This document shows positions 1 to 7,846 of a DNA stretch of 35,242 nucleotides, one piece after another. The DNA lies in assembly GCA_963968595.1 (NCBI GenBank), contig CAXAHJ010000033.1:1-35242 (forward strand), given 5' to 3'. Under the pieces are notes generated by a model that did not search any database, was not told where the DNA came from, and saw only the letters and a program-made list of their open reading frames with translations. The position numbers and the translations under genes are program-made. Source of the DNA: GCA-2730975 sp937893275. GTDB lineage: Bacteria; Verrucomicrobiota; Verrucomicrobiia; Opitutales; Seribacteraceae. Position 1 is the first letter of the stretch. Each line of letters opens with the position of its first letter.

Positions 1-352
1 GATTACGGATCCTGAGATTTTGGAACTTCGTCAACCCGTAAGGCTCGAGCGTTTTTGCCTGCGCGAAGGATCGGGTGGTTCCGGTAGTTGGCGAGGCGGG
101 GACGGAGTGGAGCGCGAATACCTGTTCGAGGAAGCTATGTCGGTATCTCTTCTGACCCAGCGGCGAACCGAAGGTCCCGAGGGCATTGCCGGCGGTCAAT
201 CCGGCCAACCGGGGAAACAGATTCTTGTTCGCGCCGACGGTTCTCGTGAAGAACTGGGGGCGGTCGACAAATTTGAGGCAAAACCCGGCGATCGCCTCAT
301 CCTGCTCACCCCAGGTGGAGGCGGAGCGGGGCAGCCTGAACTTCTGGCTTAG
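1..352 (+). CDS. Hydantoinase B / 5-oxoprolinase family protein, C-terminal fragment
   Basis: The reading frame is open from base 2, so the gene begins outside the window; only about 116 C-terminal residues are seen. They carry the usual end of the HyuB/oxoprolinase B subunit: a PVRLERF segment, a Gly-rich GGSGSWRGGDG turn, a strand region with LLTQRR, AGGQSGQPG, and the closing PGDRLILLTPGGGGAG. Members of this family hydrolyse, with ATP, hydantoins or 5-oxoproline in the cytoplasm, usually with a HyuA partner encoded beside or fused to them. Substrate and fusion state cannot be judged from the fragment. The gene ends in TAG and is followed by about 125 bp with no intact gene. The family call is firm. 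Confidence 0.85.
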   Translation, partial: ITDPEILELRQPVRLERFCLREGSGGSGSWRGGDGVEREYLFEEAMSVSLLTQRRTEGPEGIAGGQSGQPGKQILVRADGSREELGAVDKFEAKPGDRLILLTPGGGGAGQPELLA

Positions 353-479
353 GAGAAAGATGATACGTTTGCGAGATTCTCATTATAAAGTTTCTCCGAT
401 GTTGTAATGGCAAACTGGTTCGCCTTTTGCTACGATTGATAAAGGAACCTTCTACTTAAACTAAAACCAAGGAACATGT

Positions 480-939
480 GAAAAGCTGGATTCGTCGCTG
501 GCAAAAGGTCTCGGAAATGATGTTTTTTTGGGAATCCTTCCTCGTCTGTTCTTTCCTGCCTTGCCTCTTTTATGTTTTGCCCGCTTGGTCGGCCTGTTTT
601 TCGGGAGCCTTCACAAGGGATTACTTGGTAAACCCCAATTGTCGAGACGGCCATCCTGTTCGTTTCTATTTTGGAGATTTCTCGTAAGCTGAAGGTGCCA
701 CCCGTTTGGACCATACTTTGCTTTGCCGCATTTTTCGAGTCACTCCACACTTTCAGAGGGTTTCCAGGCATTTGATTCTCTATCCCACGGGAGTCGCCCT
801 TACGGTTCTCTATCTTGCCATGCGGGATCGTTCCTTCTGGCATGCCTTTCTTTTTACGGCAGTCATTCACGAACTTTACAATGCCTTCGTTTCTTTCGCG
901 AACCCGCTCAGCTATAGGTTCTTGATCGTTTCATCTTAG
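480..939 (+). pseudogene. Frameshifted CPBP-family intramembrane protease relic
   Basis: No single frame is open across this stretch, but three consecutive frame segments join into one hydrophobic protein. Frame 3 (about 480-643) reads VFLGILPRLFFPALPLL and RLVGLFFGSLHKGLLG. Frame 2 (about 641-772) reads VETAILFVSILEISRKLKV and FAAFFESLH. Frame 1 (about 769-939) reads GVALTVLYLAMRDRSFWHAF and IHELYNAFV. Order and spacing match CPBP (Abi/CAAX-type) proteases: a first motif with Glu, an FxxxH motif, then HxxxN in the last helices. The usual second Glu and Arg of EExxxR are absent. Two frameshifts are needed, near 629-650 and 760-785. A start cannot be assigned. A degraded gene is the simplest reading; sequencing error is less likely because the catalytic motif is also eroded. 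Confidence 0.6.
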
Positions 940-1002
940 CTGGTGGCCTTGGTCGTGAAGACTATTGACATGTTGCCTTGCTGATTGCACTTCTCCCCCA
1001 AA

Positions 1003-3807
1003 CTATTCTACTTGTTTCGTATTGTGGTTGTAGAAATGAAGGATGCCGTTCTTTTTCTTCAGGAAGTACATCCACATGGCTGTGTTGTTGCGATAAAGGT
1101 AGGGATAGATGCCTTTCGTCGTCCACTGCCACCCAAATGTCTCTTTCCAAAGCCATATTCCGTCCTGTAGGTCGTCTTGGACAAATATCCAACCCCACTC
1201 CTCATGGTATAGCCATCCGTTGTCAAAAGGAAGAAATACTCCAAACCATGAGGAATTGCGCCACCCATTGGAGTGTTCTGGTGTTTGAACCCACCACCCA
1301 GCCAGCGACGCGGTCGTGGAAAACCTTATGGGAGAACCATACCCGGATCCTTCTTGGTTAGTTGCAAACGCTCGGTAATAAAATGTTTTCCCTTTTTCGA
1401 GAAGATCGGTCGAGGCCGAAAAAATCTGAGTCTCGGAATTAATGAAACCGGCAAAAATTTTGGGATTTTCAAATTTAAGACTTACGTCCAATTCAAACCC
1501 ATAGCCAGTGATATTGGCTTCTCCATTGGATAAGATCTTGCCGGTAAATTGGTATGTGTCTCCTTCTTTGTTTTGAATCGGCAAGCTGTCGGCAATTGGA
1601 ACGCTAACATTCAAAACCTGAATGGGAAAAACTTTCTCTATAGATTCGTTTGCAAGATCGGTTGCCTTGACGCGAATGCTTAAGATCGGGGATGTTTCAA
1701 AGTCGAGAACAGCAGAGGTCTTGAGCGTTCCATTTGCGTCAACTGAAAATAGAGAATTATCAGTGGATCCGTTGCCGTCGATGAAAGCGTATGAATGGGT
1801 GTCGTTGGCGTCGGAATCTAATGTGCTGAAGGTGCCGATCGTAATTCCAACAATTTGGTTTTCCCATGTTTTGTTTTCGGACAACTGCAAGCCGTGAGGT
1901 GCTTGGTTGGGAACGGAATTCGGATCATTTGGGTCACTCCCAAAATTGACTTCTTTCAAGTCCGAATAGCTATCGCCATCGGTATCTGCTGAATTTGGGT
2001 TTGTAGAGTAAATTTTCTCTTGATCGAAGGTCAAGCCATCCGAGTCATTGTCACTGTTGCCGTCAAGAAGGGCTTTCAGTTGAAAAACGTTTTCGGCAAA
2101 TGCCAAACTCGAATCGGTGACTCGTATTCTAATGGTGAAATTGCCTTCGGGAATGAGCCTTCCTGTTTCAAGTTTGTTTCCTGTTAGGTTGAACTTTCCG
2201 TTATCCGCCGATCCCGGTCCATCGACCAAATTATAAGAGTAGGAGCCTTCCTGGTTCGGATCGTCGTAATCTACGGGCTTCAGGGTTCCAACTAACAGAT
2301 CGCCGGGTTGGTTGGCCAAAAAAACATGGTTGGAAAGAGTTGCGCCGTTGGGTGTTCGATTGCCTTGGACGAAATAGGTGAAATTAATGGATTGCCTGGA
2401 GGAAATACCTCCATCTTCAATTAGGTCTTTAATTAAAGCTTCTTGGCCTGCCGACGCCTCTTGGGCATTGGTGTAGTTGTCAAGGTCGGCGTCATCGGAG
2501 GAATCTTGAACGAGTTGGCCGAATTGGCGGAGTTCCAACCAGTCCATCATGCCATCGGAATCGGCATCTTCTGTGGATTTAACATAATGGGCTATGATTA
2601 TAGAAGAAGTTACCAAAGTGTGATCGAGTTTGCTCAAGGATGTTCCATTGGGACTTGCTTGCCTGGAGCCGTTGACGGACCAATAGGTGAATTGATATCC
2701 GTTTGTTTCACCGTTAAGGCTTGGGGTGGTTACGATCGTATTCGGTTGGACGTAACCGCTGGATTTGTTGATGAAGCCCACTGGTTCGCTTTTGATTTCG
2801 TAATGAACCAAGTTGAAGTCTCCGAAAACGAAATTTCCAGAGTGCCTCGAAGAAATGCCTCCGTCTTCCACGAAGTCCCGGACGGTGGATTCCTGACCGA
2901 GGGCATCTTCTTTTTGGTTCGCGAAACCATCGGAGTCAGCATCGGCATCCGCTACTTGAGAAAGGTCGCCAAATTGATTCAGTTCGGATACGTCCAGCAA
3001 CCCGTCGTTGTCCGAGTCCTCTTGGGCTGGAAAGTAGTGGGCTACGATGTTGGCCGAGGCGGTGAGCTTGTGGTCGAGTTGGCTCAAAGCCTTTCCCGTA
3101 GCACCGGATTGTCTCGCTCCGTTGACAGACCAGTAAGCGAATAGGTATCCGTTTGTTGCGCCATTTAGGTTTGGGGTGACAATGGTTGCGTTCACCTCGG
3201 CGAAACCGCTTGCCGTGTTTACGAAACCAATCGGTTCGCTTTTGATTTCATAATGGACCAGAGACTTGTCTGCGAAGACGAAACCGATCGATCGTCGAGA
3301 TGATATACCTCCATCCTCAACAAGATCGGAAATCGTAGGATCTTGGCCGAACGCTTGCTCCTGGCCATTGGTGTATCCATCGCCATCGGGGTCGGACGAT
3401 AACACCCCATCGAGGTTTCCGAAGTTTCTGTATTCAAACCAATCGAGGATGCCGTCCTCATCACTGTCCTCTGTTTGGAGAATATAATGTGCGGTCAGAG
3501 TGAAGCTTGCATCGACCTCGACCGTGGTCTGGGTTAGACTGCGTCCTGCAGTATCAGCAAGCCTAGTACCGCCCTTTGTCCAGTATGAGAAAAAGTAACC
3601 GTTTTTTGTAAGTTCCACCTTTTCGGTCGTGAGCGATGCGCCTGTTTCCACTACCGTCGTCTTGCTGAGAAAGCCGACGGGGTCGGAAACTTGCTCGATC
3701 GTAACTAGAGTTCCATGCAAGGGGAGCCCGAGAATTAAGCCAACGGCACTAAAAGCTTTTCTCCAAAATATATTGGAGACCAAACCAGTATGTCGTTGTG
3801 TAGCCAT
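1003..3807 (-). CDS. Secreted multidomain protein with three InlB-like/Asp-rich repeats, cadherin-like domains and a verrucomicrobial C-terminal domain
   Basis: 934 residues, function unknown, probably exported: residues 1-35 have a basic start and a hydrophobic stretch (AFSAVGLILGLPL). Residues about 33-470 hold three units of about 150 residues, each an InlB B-repeat-like half (GYxFxYWSxNG ... IxAHY) followed by an Asp-rich thrombospondin-3-like half (EDSDxDGxxD ... DADxDxxxN). The first two units lead into the next, and the last ends, with EDGGISSR. Then come two cadherin-like stretches (about 475-577 and 636-732) separated by another Asp-rich calcium-site segment (583-632), and a fibronectin-like stretch (741-831). 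Residues 836-934 form a Trp/Tyr/Gly-rich domain (GWLYHEEWGWIF, FGWQWTTKG, YPYLYR) of a type I associate with Opitutia surface proteins. It begins 30 bp after the 1087-residue gene, with AGGAA upstream, so co-transcription is likely. Confidence 0.8.
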   Translation of the reverse strand: MATQRHTGLVSNIFWRKAFSAVGLILGLPLHGTLVTIEQVSDPVGFLSKTTVVETGASLTTEKVELTKNGYFFSYWTKGGTRLADTAGRSLTQTTVEVDASFTLTAHYILQTEDSDEDGILDWFEYRNFGNLDGVLSSDPDGDGYTNGQEQAFGQDPTISDLVEDGGISSRRSIGFVFADKSLVHYEIKSEPIGFVNTASGFAEVNATIVTPNLNGATNGYLFAYWSVNGARQSGATGKALSQLDHKLTASANIVAHYFPAQEDSDNDGLLDVSELNQFGDLSQVADADADSDGFANQKEDALGQESTVRDFVEDGGISSRHSGNFVFGDFNLVHYEIKSEPVGFINKSSGYVQPNTIVTTPSLNGETNGYQFTYWSVNGSRQASPNGTSLSKLDHTLVTSSIIIAHYVKSTEDADSDGMMDWLELRQFGQLVQDSSDDADLDNYTNAQEASAGQEALIKDLIEDGGISSRQSINFTYFVQGNRTPNGATLSNHVFLANQPGDLLVGTLKPVDYDDPNQEGSYSYNLVDGPGSADNGKFNLTGNKLETGRLIPEGNFTIRIRVTDSSLAFAENVFQLKALLDGNSDNDSDGLTFDQEKIYSTNPNSADTDGDSYSDLKEVNFGSDPNDPNSVPNQAPHGLQLSENKTWENQIVGITIGTFSTLDSDANDTHSYAFIDGNGSTDNSLFSVDANGTLKTSAVLDFETSPILSIRVKATDLANESIEKVFPIQVLNVSVPIADSLPIQNKEGDTYQFTGKILSNGEANITGYGFELDVSLKFENPKIFAGFINSETQIFSASTDLLEKGKTFYYRAFATNQEGSGYGSPIRFSTTASLAGWWVQTPEHSNGWRNSSWFGVFLPFDNGWLYHEEWGWIFVQDDLQDGIWLWKETFGWQWTTKGIYPYLYRNNTAMWMYFLKKKNGILHFYNHNTKQVE
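2398..3711 (-). repeat. Three in-frame protein repeats of about 150 codons
   Basis: Within the 934-residue protein, three units recur at a spacing of about 149-150 codons. Anchors are EDGGISSR at residues 164, 314 and 463, and AHY followed by an acidic EDxDxDG stretch at about 106, 256 and 406. Units 2 and 3 are closest (both contain VHYEIKSEP and TNGYxFxYWSVNG); unit 1 is more diverged. This looks like tandem duplication of a bead-like surface module. Confidence 0.8.
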
Positions 3808-3837
3808 GGATTCGTTCTTTTTCCTGATCTAAGGCAG

Positions 3838-6800
3838 TTAAAAGCTGGATCGGTAGAACATTACACTTCCTGCATCCGATTGCGCATTTGATAGGTTGTG
3901 ACGATAGGCTCCGATAAATGAGTTTCGTCCGGACAGACCGAGTGTAGAGCCAAAGTGATCTTCGTTTTTCCCACTTGGGTGGATGAACCGTTCTATCAAC
4001 CTCGGTTTTCCTTGCTCGCTTATTTGATACAAGTAGGCAGCTCCCCCATTGTCGTTGCCGCTTACCCCTCTTTCTCGGTCGGCCCCGATCAAGAGTCTGT
4101 CTCCATCCATTGCGACAGATCTCCCGAAATACCTGTAGTTTTCTACGAATGGCGACTTAATGGCCGCTGTGAACACGGCTTTCCCTTGTGGCGATATCTT
4201 ATAAATGTAGACGATCCCAATATCATACCAGTTGGGACTGCGTTCGTGATAATTAGGATGCCCGATTGCCAGTATACCGTTGGAGATCGCGATCGCATTG
4301 CCGAAGTGATTTCCATTTCCGGAAAAATTAGGTGGAGTGAGCGTGTCCGTTTTAGAGATGTTCCCGTTGTCGTCTACTTGAAACAAGAGAACAGTGCCTA
4401 GATCTCCGTAGTTCTTTCCGTTTAGCTCGACGTCTGCATAAGGAGTACCTACGGCCACTATGTTATTGCCCACCGCGGTCGAAATCCCGAAACGATCTTC
4501 ATTCTTGCCATCGGGATTGGTGACCTTCGCCAGTTCGGTGCTCGAGCCATTGGACTCTATTTTGTAAATGTAAGCTGCTCCCACATTACTTTCGTAGCCA
4601 CTGGCCCCCACTACGAGTAGGTTGTCCGATAGGGCGACGGAACTACCGAACAAGTCATTCGGCTTGCCATCGGACGCGATAATTCGGTTGATTTGAGTGG
4701 GTGAACTCCGATTTGTATCGAATAGGTAGACGGCGCCTAGTGACACATTCTCCTCGTACGCATGCTTTGCTCCGACCGCTAGTTTTCCGGAGTCTAGCGA
4801 AATCGATGAACCGAAGTAATACGATTTGTTGTTAGTTTTGTCGCTTGGTTCGACGATTGCCTTTGCTTGAAGCTTTCCAGCTTCACTAACTTGATACAGA
4901 TGAACCTTCTGGTATTCTGGGTCATGTGCACTATCGGCGTTGATTCCAACCGCGACCATTGAGCCCGTAGCGGAGATTGTCTTGCCGAACTGTTTGTTGG
5001 CACTACCATTGTTGTCAAAGCTTTGGGAGGTGAAATCGGGGAAGGGCAGGGCGCTGTTTTTTACCACCCACCACGCTTGGCCTCCATAGTTCTTGGAGTC
5101 GAAACCGTATTCGTTAACCTGACCGGGAAGATTTCTCGGTTTGATTGGATTGATTGCAGTCCACCTGTTGATGACTCCTGGAGTAGCGGCTTCTTGGGCA
5201 AGCTGAACTTCTGCGGTCTTTGCCCAGCGATATCCCACCGACTGCATTAAGTGATCTCGTCCCGCCTGCGTTGATTTTAAGGAAGTAGACATGAACAGAG
5301 TGCCGTCGTTGTTCCTTACTTCTCCGTTTTGCAGGTTGATTGAGCCAGAGCCGGTTGCGAGAAGAAACTTGAAGTAATTGACAACGTCTCGGTCTAGAAT
5401 TGGAGACCGACTGATGGTCATGTTCCCCTCGGCGAAGGGTAGCTCTAGGAAATGGATGTCGACGGGAGTCGTTCTACGAGCGTCTTGACAGAGAACTGCG
5501 AATTGAAGAGTTCCCGTTTGTTGCGCCCAGTCTGCTCCGATGTCCCAAGCAACTTGGTGTATCTGGTTTGTTGCGATGGGAGTCCCAATCTTGTTTCCTG
5601 TTCCATCAGAAAACTGGGAAGCAATAATCCATTGAGTAGGGTTGGAAAAGTCCCCGTTGACGGCGGCCATGATACCAGCTGTGGCGTTCGAGTCGTCGGG
5701 GTCGATGATTTCGAACTGAATCTCCACTATATTTGTTCCTTCGCGTTGGGAAATGCCGCGGATGGCCGGCAAGGGGATGACGTTCCGGGTGAGCAGACCC
5801 TTTGTCCTGTAAGCCCTCTTCCAAATCCTAATCTTGTCTTGATAGGATTCGATTAGGTCGCCGGTAGGCATGAAGGCGGTAAATGCATGGGAATGGAAGG
5901 GCAATGAATCTTGGATCGGTTGTCCCCTTGCGTCTCTTAATTTTGAATCAGACAGGATCGTGCCGTCCGGAGCAACGGATGCTCGGTATCTACCCGAATC
6001 AGTTCGCTCGATGAAGGTGCCGTCTTCTTTGTAGAAATGGAGGTATTGATTGTCGGCTATCAACAAGGTTCCGTCGGGCAGAAAATCCAAAGAGCATGCC
6101 CAACCACTATAGCCAAACGCAAATTGCCCCGGAGCGGATCCATGGGAGCCAAATTCCCTTTTGATGGTTCCATTGCGATCCAATACCACGATTTTATTGT
6201 TTGCAGCATCAGCAACGAAAAGGTCTCCGCTGATTGGACTAATCCCGATAGCTTGAGCTTTGGAAAATCCTTCGGTTGACCAATCCTCGCCCCACGCCAC
6301 GCCTAAATTTGCGGTAAATTGGGGTTCGACCTGGTTGCCTGTTTTCGGGTGGTCGCTACGAAGAGTGGCATTTGGATCGGACGAGTAATTCATTCCCCCG
6401 TTAGAAACATTAACTGAAGTTACAAATTTGTTGTGAGAGTCGGTGTCAGTGGAATTTTGTTCCAAGACAGCCAAAGCGGCTGCTCCCGTCCCACCGCCCC
6501 CGGAAAATTCTAAGCGCCACTCCCCATCGCCCCAATGTTTATACAGGTTGCTTCCATTGTTATCCACGGTAACGCTAGCCACACGTCCGGGAGATTTGCT
6601 GAATGCTACCACTCGATTGTGCGAAACCGCGTAGAGAGTTCCGTTGGCATCCATGGTCATGTCCATGAAGTTTCCACTTCCGAAAGTGGTTAATAGATTG
6701 CCGTTCAAGTCGTATATCTTGATGTCACGCCCGAGATGATCCCAGACGCTCCCTCTTCCTACGAAAATCCTTTCCTGTCCAGTCGTGGAATTGAAGTCAT

Positions 6801-7101
6801 AAAAAACTCCCCTGGATTCGCTGACGCTCCATTCCTTGGCGATGTACCAATTATCCTGCTCGCCAGCGGGGAGGGTGGTGACGGCCAGAAAAGAGCCGTA
6901 CAAAAGGATCCCAATGGAGCAAATGCTCGTTATGTCCGGGCACAGTGCGCCTGTGGTCGCCATGTCGTTGACTCGGCTTGTGCCGTGGGATCGGCTGTCC
7001 TTGAGGGTTGCCCTTACGAATATTCGATCTAGGTGCCGGGCGATGGCCCGGCGCATGTTTGCGACGAGGGTGGTGGTGGTTGTTTTTTTCATGGTTCGCA
7101 T
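3838..7101 (-). CDS. Large exported protein with an NHL-type propeller and a seven-bladed FG-GAP propeller
   Basis: 1087 residues, function unknown. Residues about 85-430 contain NHL-like blades (SGDLFVADAANNKIVVLDRNG, FLPDGTLLIADNQYLHFY). Residues about 445-580 resemble a beta-sandwich seen in verrucomicrobial extracellular proteins (VEIQFEIIDPDD, HQVAWDIGADW). Residues 705-1087 hold seven blades, each starting FG (705, 763, 818, 871, 933, 992, 1050) followed by a hydrophobic VAVGA-like strand and a YLYQIS-like strand, as in FG-GAP/integrin-alpha propellers. The start is uncertain: residues 1-46 are basic and unstructured, and a hydrophobic signal-like segment lies at 58-77. Met47 (position 6963) is an alternative start, and none of the candidates has a clear ribosome site. 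It is first in a two-gene unit with the repeat protein. A surface or matrix role is an inference. Confidence 0.8.
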   Translation of the reverse strand: MRTMKKTTTTTLVANMRRAIARHLDRIFVRATLKDSRSHGTSRVNDMATTGALCPDITSICSIGILLYGSFLAVTTLPAGEQDNWYIAKEWSVSESRGVFYDFNSTTGQERIFVGRGSVWDHLGRDIKIYDLNGNLLTTFGSGNFMDMTMDANGTLYAVSHNRVVAFSKSPGRVASVTVDNNGSNLYKHWGDGEWRLEFSGGGGTGAAALAVLEQNSTDTDSHNKFVTSVNVSNGGMNYSSDPNATLRSDHPKTGNQVEPQFTANLGVAWGEDWSTEGFSKAQAIGISPISGDLFVADAANNKIVVLDRNGTIKREFGSHGSAPGQFAFGYSGWACSLDFLPDGTLLIADNQYLHFYKEDGTFIERTDSGRYRASVAPDGTILSDSKLRDARGQPIQDSLPFHSHAFTAFMPTGDLIESYQDKIRIWKRAYRTKGLLTRNVIPLPAIRGISQREGTNIVEIQFEIIDPDDSNATAGIMAAVNGDFSNPTQWIIASQFSDGTGNKIGTPIATNQIHQVAWDIGADWAQQTGTLQFAVLCQDARRTTPVDIHFLELPFAEGNMTISRSPILDRDVVNYFKFLLATGSGSINLQNGEVRNNDGTLFMSTSLKSTQAGRDHLMQSVGYRWAKTAEVQLAQEAATPGVINRWTAINPIKPRNLPGQVNEYGFDSKNYGGQAWWVVKNSALPFPDFTSQSFDNNGSANKQFGKTISATGSMVAVGINADSAHDPEYQKVHLYQVSEAGKLQAKAIVEPSDKTNNKSYYFGSSISLDSGKLAVGAKHAYEENVSLGAVYLFDTNRSSPTQINRIIASDGKPNDLFGSSVALSDNLLVVGASGYESNVGAAYIYKIESNGSSTELAKVTNPDGKNEDRFGISTAVGNNIVAVGTPYADVELNGKNYGDLGTVLLFQVDDNGNISKTDTLTPPNFSGNGNHFGNAIAISNGILAIGHPNYHERSPNWYDIGIVYIYKISPQGKAVFTAAIKSPFVENYRYFGRSVAMDGDRLLIGADRERGVSGNDNGGAAYLYQISEQGKPRLIERFIHPSGKNEDHFGSTLGLSGRNSFIGAYRHNLSNAQSDAGSVMFYRSSF

Positions 7102-7576
7102 GGAATAAAAATTACTATGACTATCTCTTTTCGTGCAATGTCGTACACGCGTTTAGCAATTGATTTTAGCTTATGTATTAGCCGAAACTGCGAAAAGCTT
7201 CGCATCTCTTTAAGTATCTAAATTTTTGGAGGCTGATGCAAGGTTTTTTAAGGCAATGTCTTGAGGCAGTTGATTTTAATACGAGATTGAGGGGTTCGAG
7301 GAAGTTATTCTAATCAAGCCATAGGCACTGGAAGCTTTATGCTTCTGGTCGACTTTGCTACTTGGCGTTCGTTTCAACTTGAGCTTCGGTCTGTAAGTCT
7401 CTTGCCGGATCGGAATCCTTTTCTTGTGCGGGTTCGAAGTGGCGAAGAAAGTCGCTTGAAGCAAGGGAAGTATGTTTTTCTTAGCGAACATATTGTTAAT
7501 TCAATTTCGGAGCGACTGCACGGGCGGTGCCGGAAAGACTGTATTTAATTTGCACGAGAAAATGGATTATATTTAA

Positions 7577-7626
7577 TTAATCATGCACGCGTGCGTGGCA
7601 AGTTGATTAAACTAATAAGCTATTAG
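7577..7626. promoter_or_regulatory. Cluster of three inverted repeats upstream of cstA
   Basis: TTAATCA (7577-7583) is repeated inverted as TGATTAA (7604-7610). Between them lies the perfect palindrome GCACGCGTGC (7585-7594). Immediately downstream CTAATA (7612-7617) pairs with TATTAG (7621-7626). Such a cluster may hold protein-binding sites, but AT-rich DNA yields short palindromes by chance. Confidence 0.25.
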
Positions 7627-7721
7627 CGGAATTTGCCAAAATGATGCGTTTTATATGAATTATTTTGGATTAATTTCCCTAAATCCTTTAACTCTATGCG
7701 ATTAAGAATGAATCTTTATTC

Positions 7722-7789
7722 AGGTAACTGTCCTCGCGCACTGAGGCGACGGGAGCCGAGGGGTGCCGCGGACAACCGTGTAATTACCT
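7722..7789 (+). ncRNA. Candidate structured leader RNA (riboswitch-like) of cstA
   Basis: A GC-rich island in an AT-rich leader folds on paper into stacked helices. P1 is AGGTAA (7722-7727) with TTACCT (7784-7789). P2 is TGTCC (7729-7733) with GGACA (7770-7774). P3 is GC-GCAC (7736-7741) with GTGC-c-GC (7763-7769, one bulge). P4 is GGC (7745-7747) with GCC (7755-7757). The terminal loop ACGG (7749-7752) can pair with CCGT (7776-7779) in the 3' internal loop, giving a pseudoknot. It ends 57 nt before the cstA start. It matches no riboswitch class I can recall (SAM-II, SAH, fluoride, glycine, guanidine and preQ1 were considered). The fold was done by hand and is unscored. Confidence 0.4.
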
Positions 7790-7814
7790 TCGATTTACTC
7801 CATTCTCGTTCTTG

Positions 7815-7828
7815 CCAAAGCGCTTTGG
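7815..7828. promoter_or_regulatory. LacI/CcpA-like operator palindrome before cstA
   Basis: CCAAAGCGCTTTGG is a perfect 14-bp palindrome with the AAAGCGCTTT core typical of LacI/GalR-family and catabolite-control (cre) sites, which centre on CG flanked by A and T tracts. It lies 18 bp before the cstA start codon, downstream of the putative leader RNA, so a bound protein would block elongation or early initiation. The same bases could also form a 5-bp RNA hairpin. Next to it TCCT (7831-7834) can pair with AGGA (7843-7846) of the ribosome site. Confidence 0.4.
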
Positions 7829-7846
7829 AATCCTACTCTTGAAGGA

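Larger units (their letters stand above)
7102..7846. other. Long AT-rich divergent spacer
   Basis: 745 bp separate the two divergent units. Reading both strands shows no convincing gene. Short open frames near 7276-7491 (minus) and 7339-7548 (plus) have no family resemblance and no start signal. A 25-codon frame at 7236-7313 follows GGAGG by only 3 bases, but its peptide looks random. The 3' half holds inverted repeats (7577-7626), a foldable GC-rich element (7722-7789) and a perfect palindrome (7815-7828), listed separately. Promoters for both flanking genes must lie here; no clear -35/-10 pair was found. Confidence 0.6.

Noticed and set aside
430..870. Minus-strand open frame of 146 codons over the CPBP relic
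   Set aside because: The peptide is low in hydrophobic patterning and matches no family; the plus-strand segments reconstruct a known family.
2443..3144. Open frame of 233 codons antisense to the repeat protein
   Set aside because: Its apparent repeats mirror the 150-codon repeats of the real gene on the other strand.
7722..7789. Twister or hammerhead ribozyme
   Set aside because: The conserved twister segments around the cleavage site and the hammerhead CUGANGA/GAAA core are not present on either strand.
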